A stretch of 30,078 nt of DNA, from the NCBI GenBank assembly GCA_934518555.1, contig CAKSXW010000021.1, forward strand, positions 1 to 30,078. Reading direction: 5' to 3'. The position numbers and the translations under genes were made by a program. Below are positions 29,543 through 30,078 of the stretch, piece after piece (position 1 is the stretch's first letter; every line of letters begins with the position of its first letter). The notes under the pieces are model-generated. The model had not been told where the DNA came from. It did no database searches and saw nothing but the letters and a program-made list of their open reading frames with translations. The DNA is from an uncultured Faecalibacterium sp. (GTDB lineage: Bacteria > Bacillota > Clostridia > Oscillospirales > Ruminococcaceae).

Positions 29543-30078
29543 TTACTGGCCTTCCGGCCCTTTGCAGACATCCCCCCATTGCCCACCGCTTTCCCCTTTC
29601 TTCAGCAGCCTTTTATAGCTCAGATCCATGGCAAAGGCACCAAGGGGAGCCGTCAGCACGATGGCCAGCACCGCCACGGTAAGCACCGTATCGCCGCAGG
29701 CAAAGCCCAGTGCCAGCGGAATGCCGCCAATGGCAGCCTGCACGGTTGCCTTGGGGGTGTAGGCCATCATGGCGAAAAGCCGCTCCTTTTTGCTCAGGCT
29801 CGTGCCAAGAAGGCACACAAAAACGCCCAGCATCCGGAATACCAGCGCGCCCACGATCAAAAGCAGCGCCTTTGCGCCCACCTTGCTCAGATAACCGATG
29901 TTCACCGTTGCGCCCACCAGCACAAACAGGAACACCTCGGCCGCCACCCAGAGCTTGCCGTATTTTACCGAGAGCCTTTTTGCCACTACCTCTCTCTTTT
30001 TCTGCAGACCGATGCCGATAAACATAATGGCGATCAACGCCGAGAAGGTGATGGCGGTGGTCAGGGCATCCTCCGCTG
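29543..30078 (-). CDS. Cation/proton antiporter, C-terminal part, cut by the window edge
   Basis: The open frame runs off the right end of the window without a start, giving about 177 residues. Hydrophobic helices and the stretch TPKATVQAAIGGIPLALGF followed by VLAIVLTAPLGAF are typical of the last helices of CPA-family sodium/proton antiporters. The C-terminus is a short hydrophilic tail. It should exchange sodium or potassium for protons at the membrane. The gene converges on the NSS transporter. The TTG and ATG codons near 30037 and 30025 are internal, because the conserved part continues upstream of them. Confidence 0.85.
   Translation of the reverse strand, partial: AEDALTTAITFSALIAIMFIGIGLQKKREVVAKRLSVKYGKLWVAAEVFLFVLVGATVNIGYLSKVGAKALLLIVGALVFRMLGVFVCLLGTSLSKKERLFAMMAYTPKATVQAAIGGIPLALGFACGDTVLTVAVLAIVLTAPLGAFAMDLSYKRLLKKGESGGQWGDVCKGPEGQ

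Noticed and set aside
1..30078. CRISPR arrays, tRNA or rRNA genes, prophage or transposase genes
   Set aside because: No regularly spaced repeats, no tRNA- or rRNA-like segments and no such proteins were seen in the window.

Overview
The window looks like chromosomal DNA of a G+C-rich Gram-positive gut Clostridium relative, most like Faecalibacterium or a close member of the Oscillospiraceae (inference). The reasons are strong AGGAGG-type ribosome binding sites before almost every gene, sigma-A promoters, intrinsic terminators after most genes, a T-box leader, a CIRCE heat-shock operator, Firmicute families (YitT, YolD, TrpB2, CD1871A-type CXXC peptide) and heavy use of CGG for arginine. No rRNA, tRNA, CRISPR array, transposase or phage gene was found.

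Layout. 1-5.2 kb (minus): two exported proteins in tandem (one cut by the edge), a large MalT/LuxR-type ATP-binding regulator, a small secreted protein and a YitT membrane protein. 5.3-9.2 kb: a minus-strand redox operon (47-residue CXXC peptide, polyferredoxin membrane protein, TlpA-like lipoprotein) facing a plus-strand OmpR-type response regulator and histidine kinase. 9.3-12.3 kb: adenine deaminase (+) converging on a zinc alcohol dehydrogenase (-). 12.5-14.5 kb: Hsp20 under CIRCE control, two small DUF-type proteins and an MmcQ/YjbR protein. 14.5-17.9 kb: a half-length AAC(3)-like acetyltransferase, TraX-family protein, a 51-residue membrane protein, a 385-nt inverted-repeat-bounded segment that folds like a structured RNA, and two unrecognised proteins. 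18.1-22.2 kb: an AraC regulator (+) converging on a minus-strand run of a Y-family polymerase, a YolD-like partner, a Gly-rich tail-anchored mini-protein and SfsA. 22.2-27 kb (minus): TrpB2 under a probable tryptophan T-box, a P1-family aminopeptidase and a secreted C69 dipeptidase. 27-30 kb: a LysR regulator divergent from a sodium-dependent amino-acid transporter, then a partial cation/proton antiporter.

How the genes work together. The clearest functional units are the CXXC/Fe-S/TlpA trio with its divergent two-component system, probably extracytoplasmic thiol or electron transfer, and the amino-acid/peptide district from 22 to 29.5 kb (secreted dipeptidase, aminopeptidase, TrpB2, NSS transporter). 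The Y-family polymerase and YolD form a mutagenic repair pair. The most novel signal is the 385-nt segment at 16405-16789. Its 26-nt arms pair perfectly on the minus strand if two G-U pairs are allowed, it contains several local hairpins including a GNRA-type loop, and it sits directly upstream of a tiny two-helix membrane protein. It matches no RNA class that I recognise.
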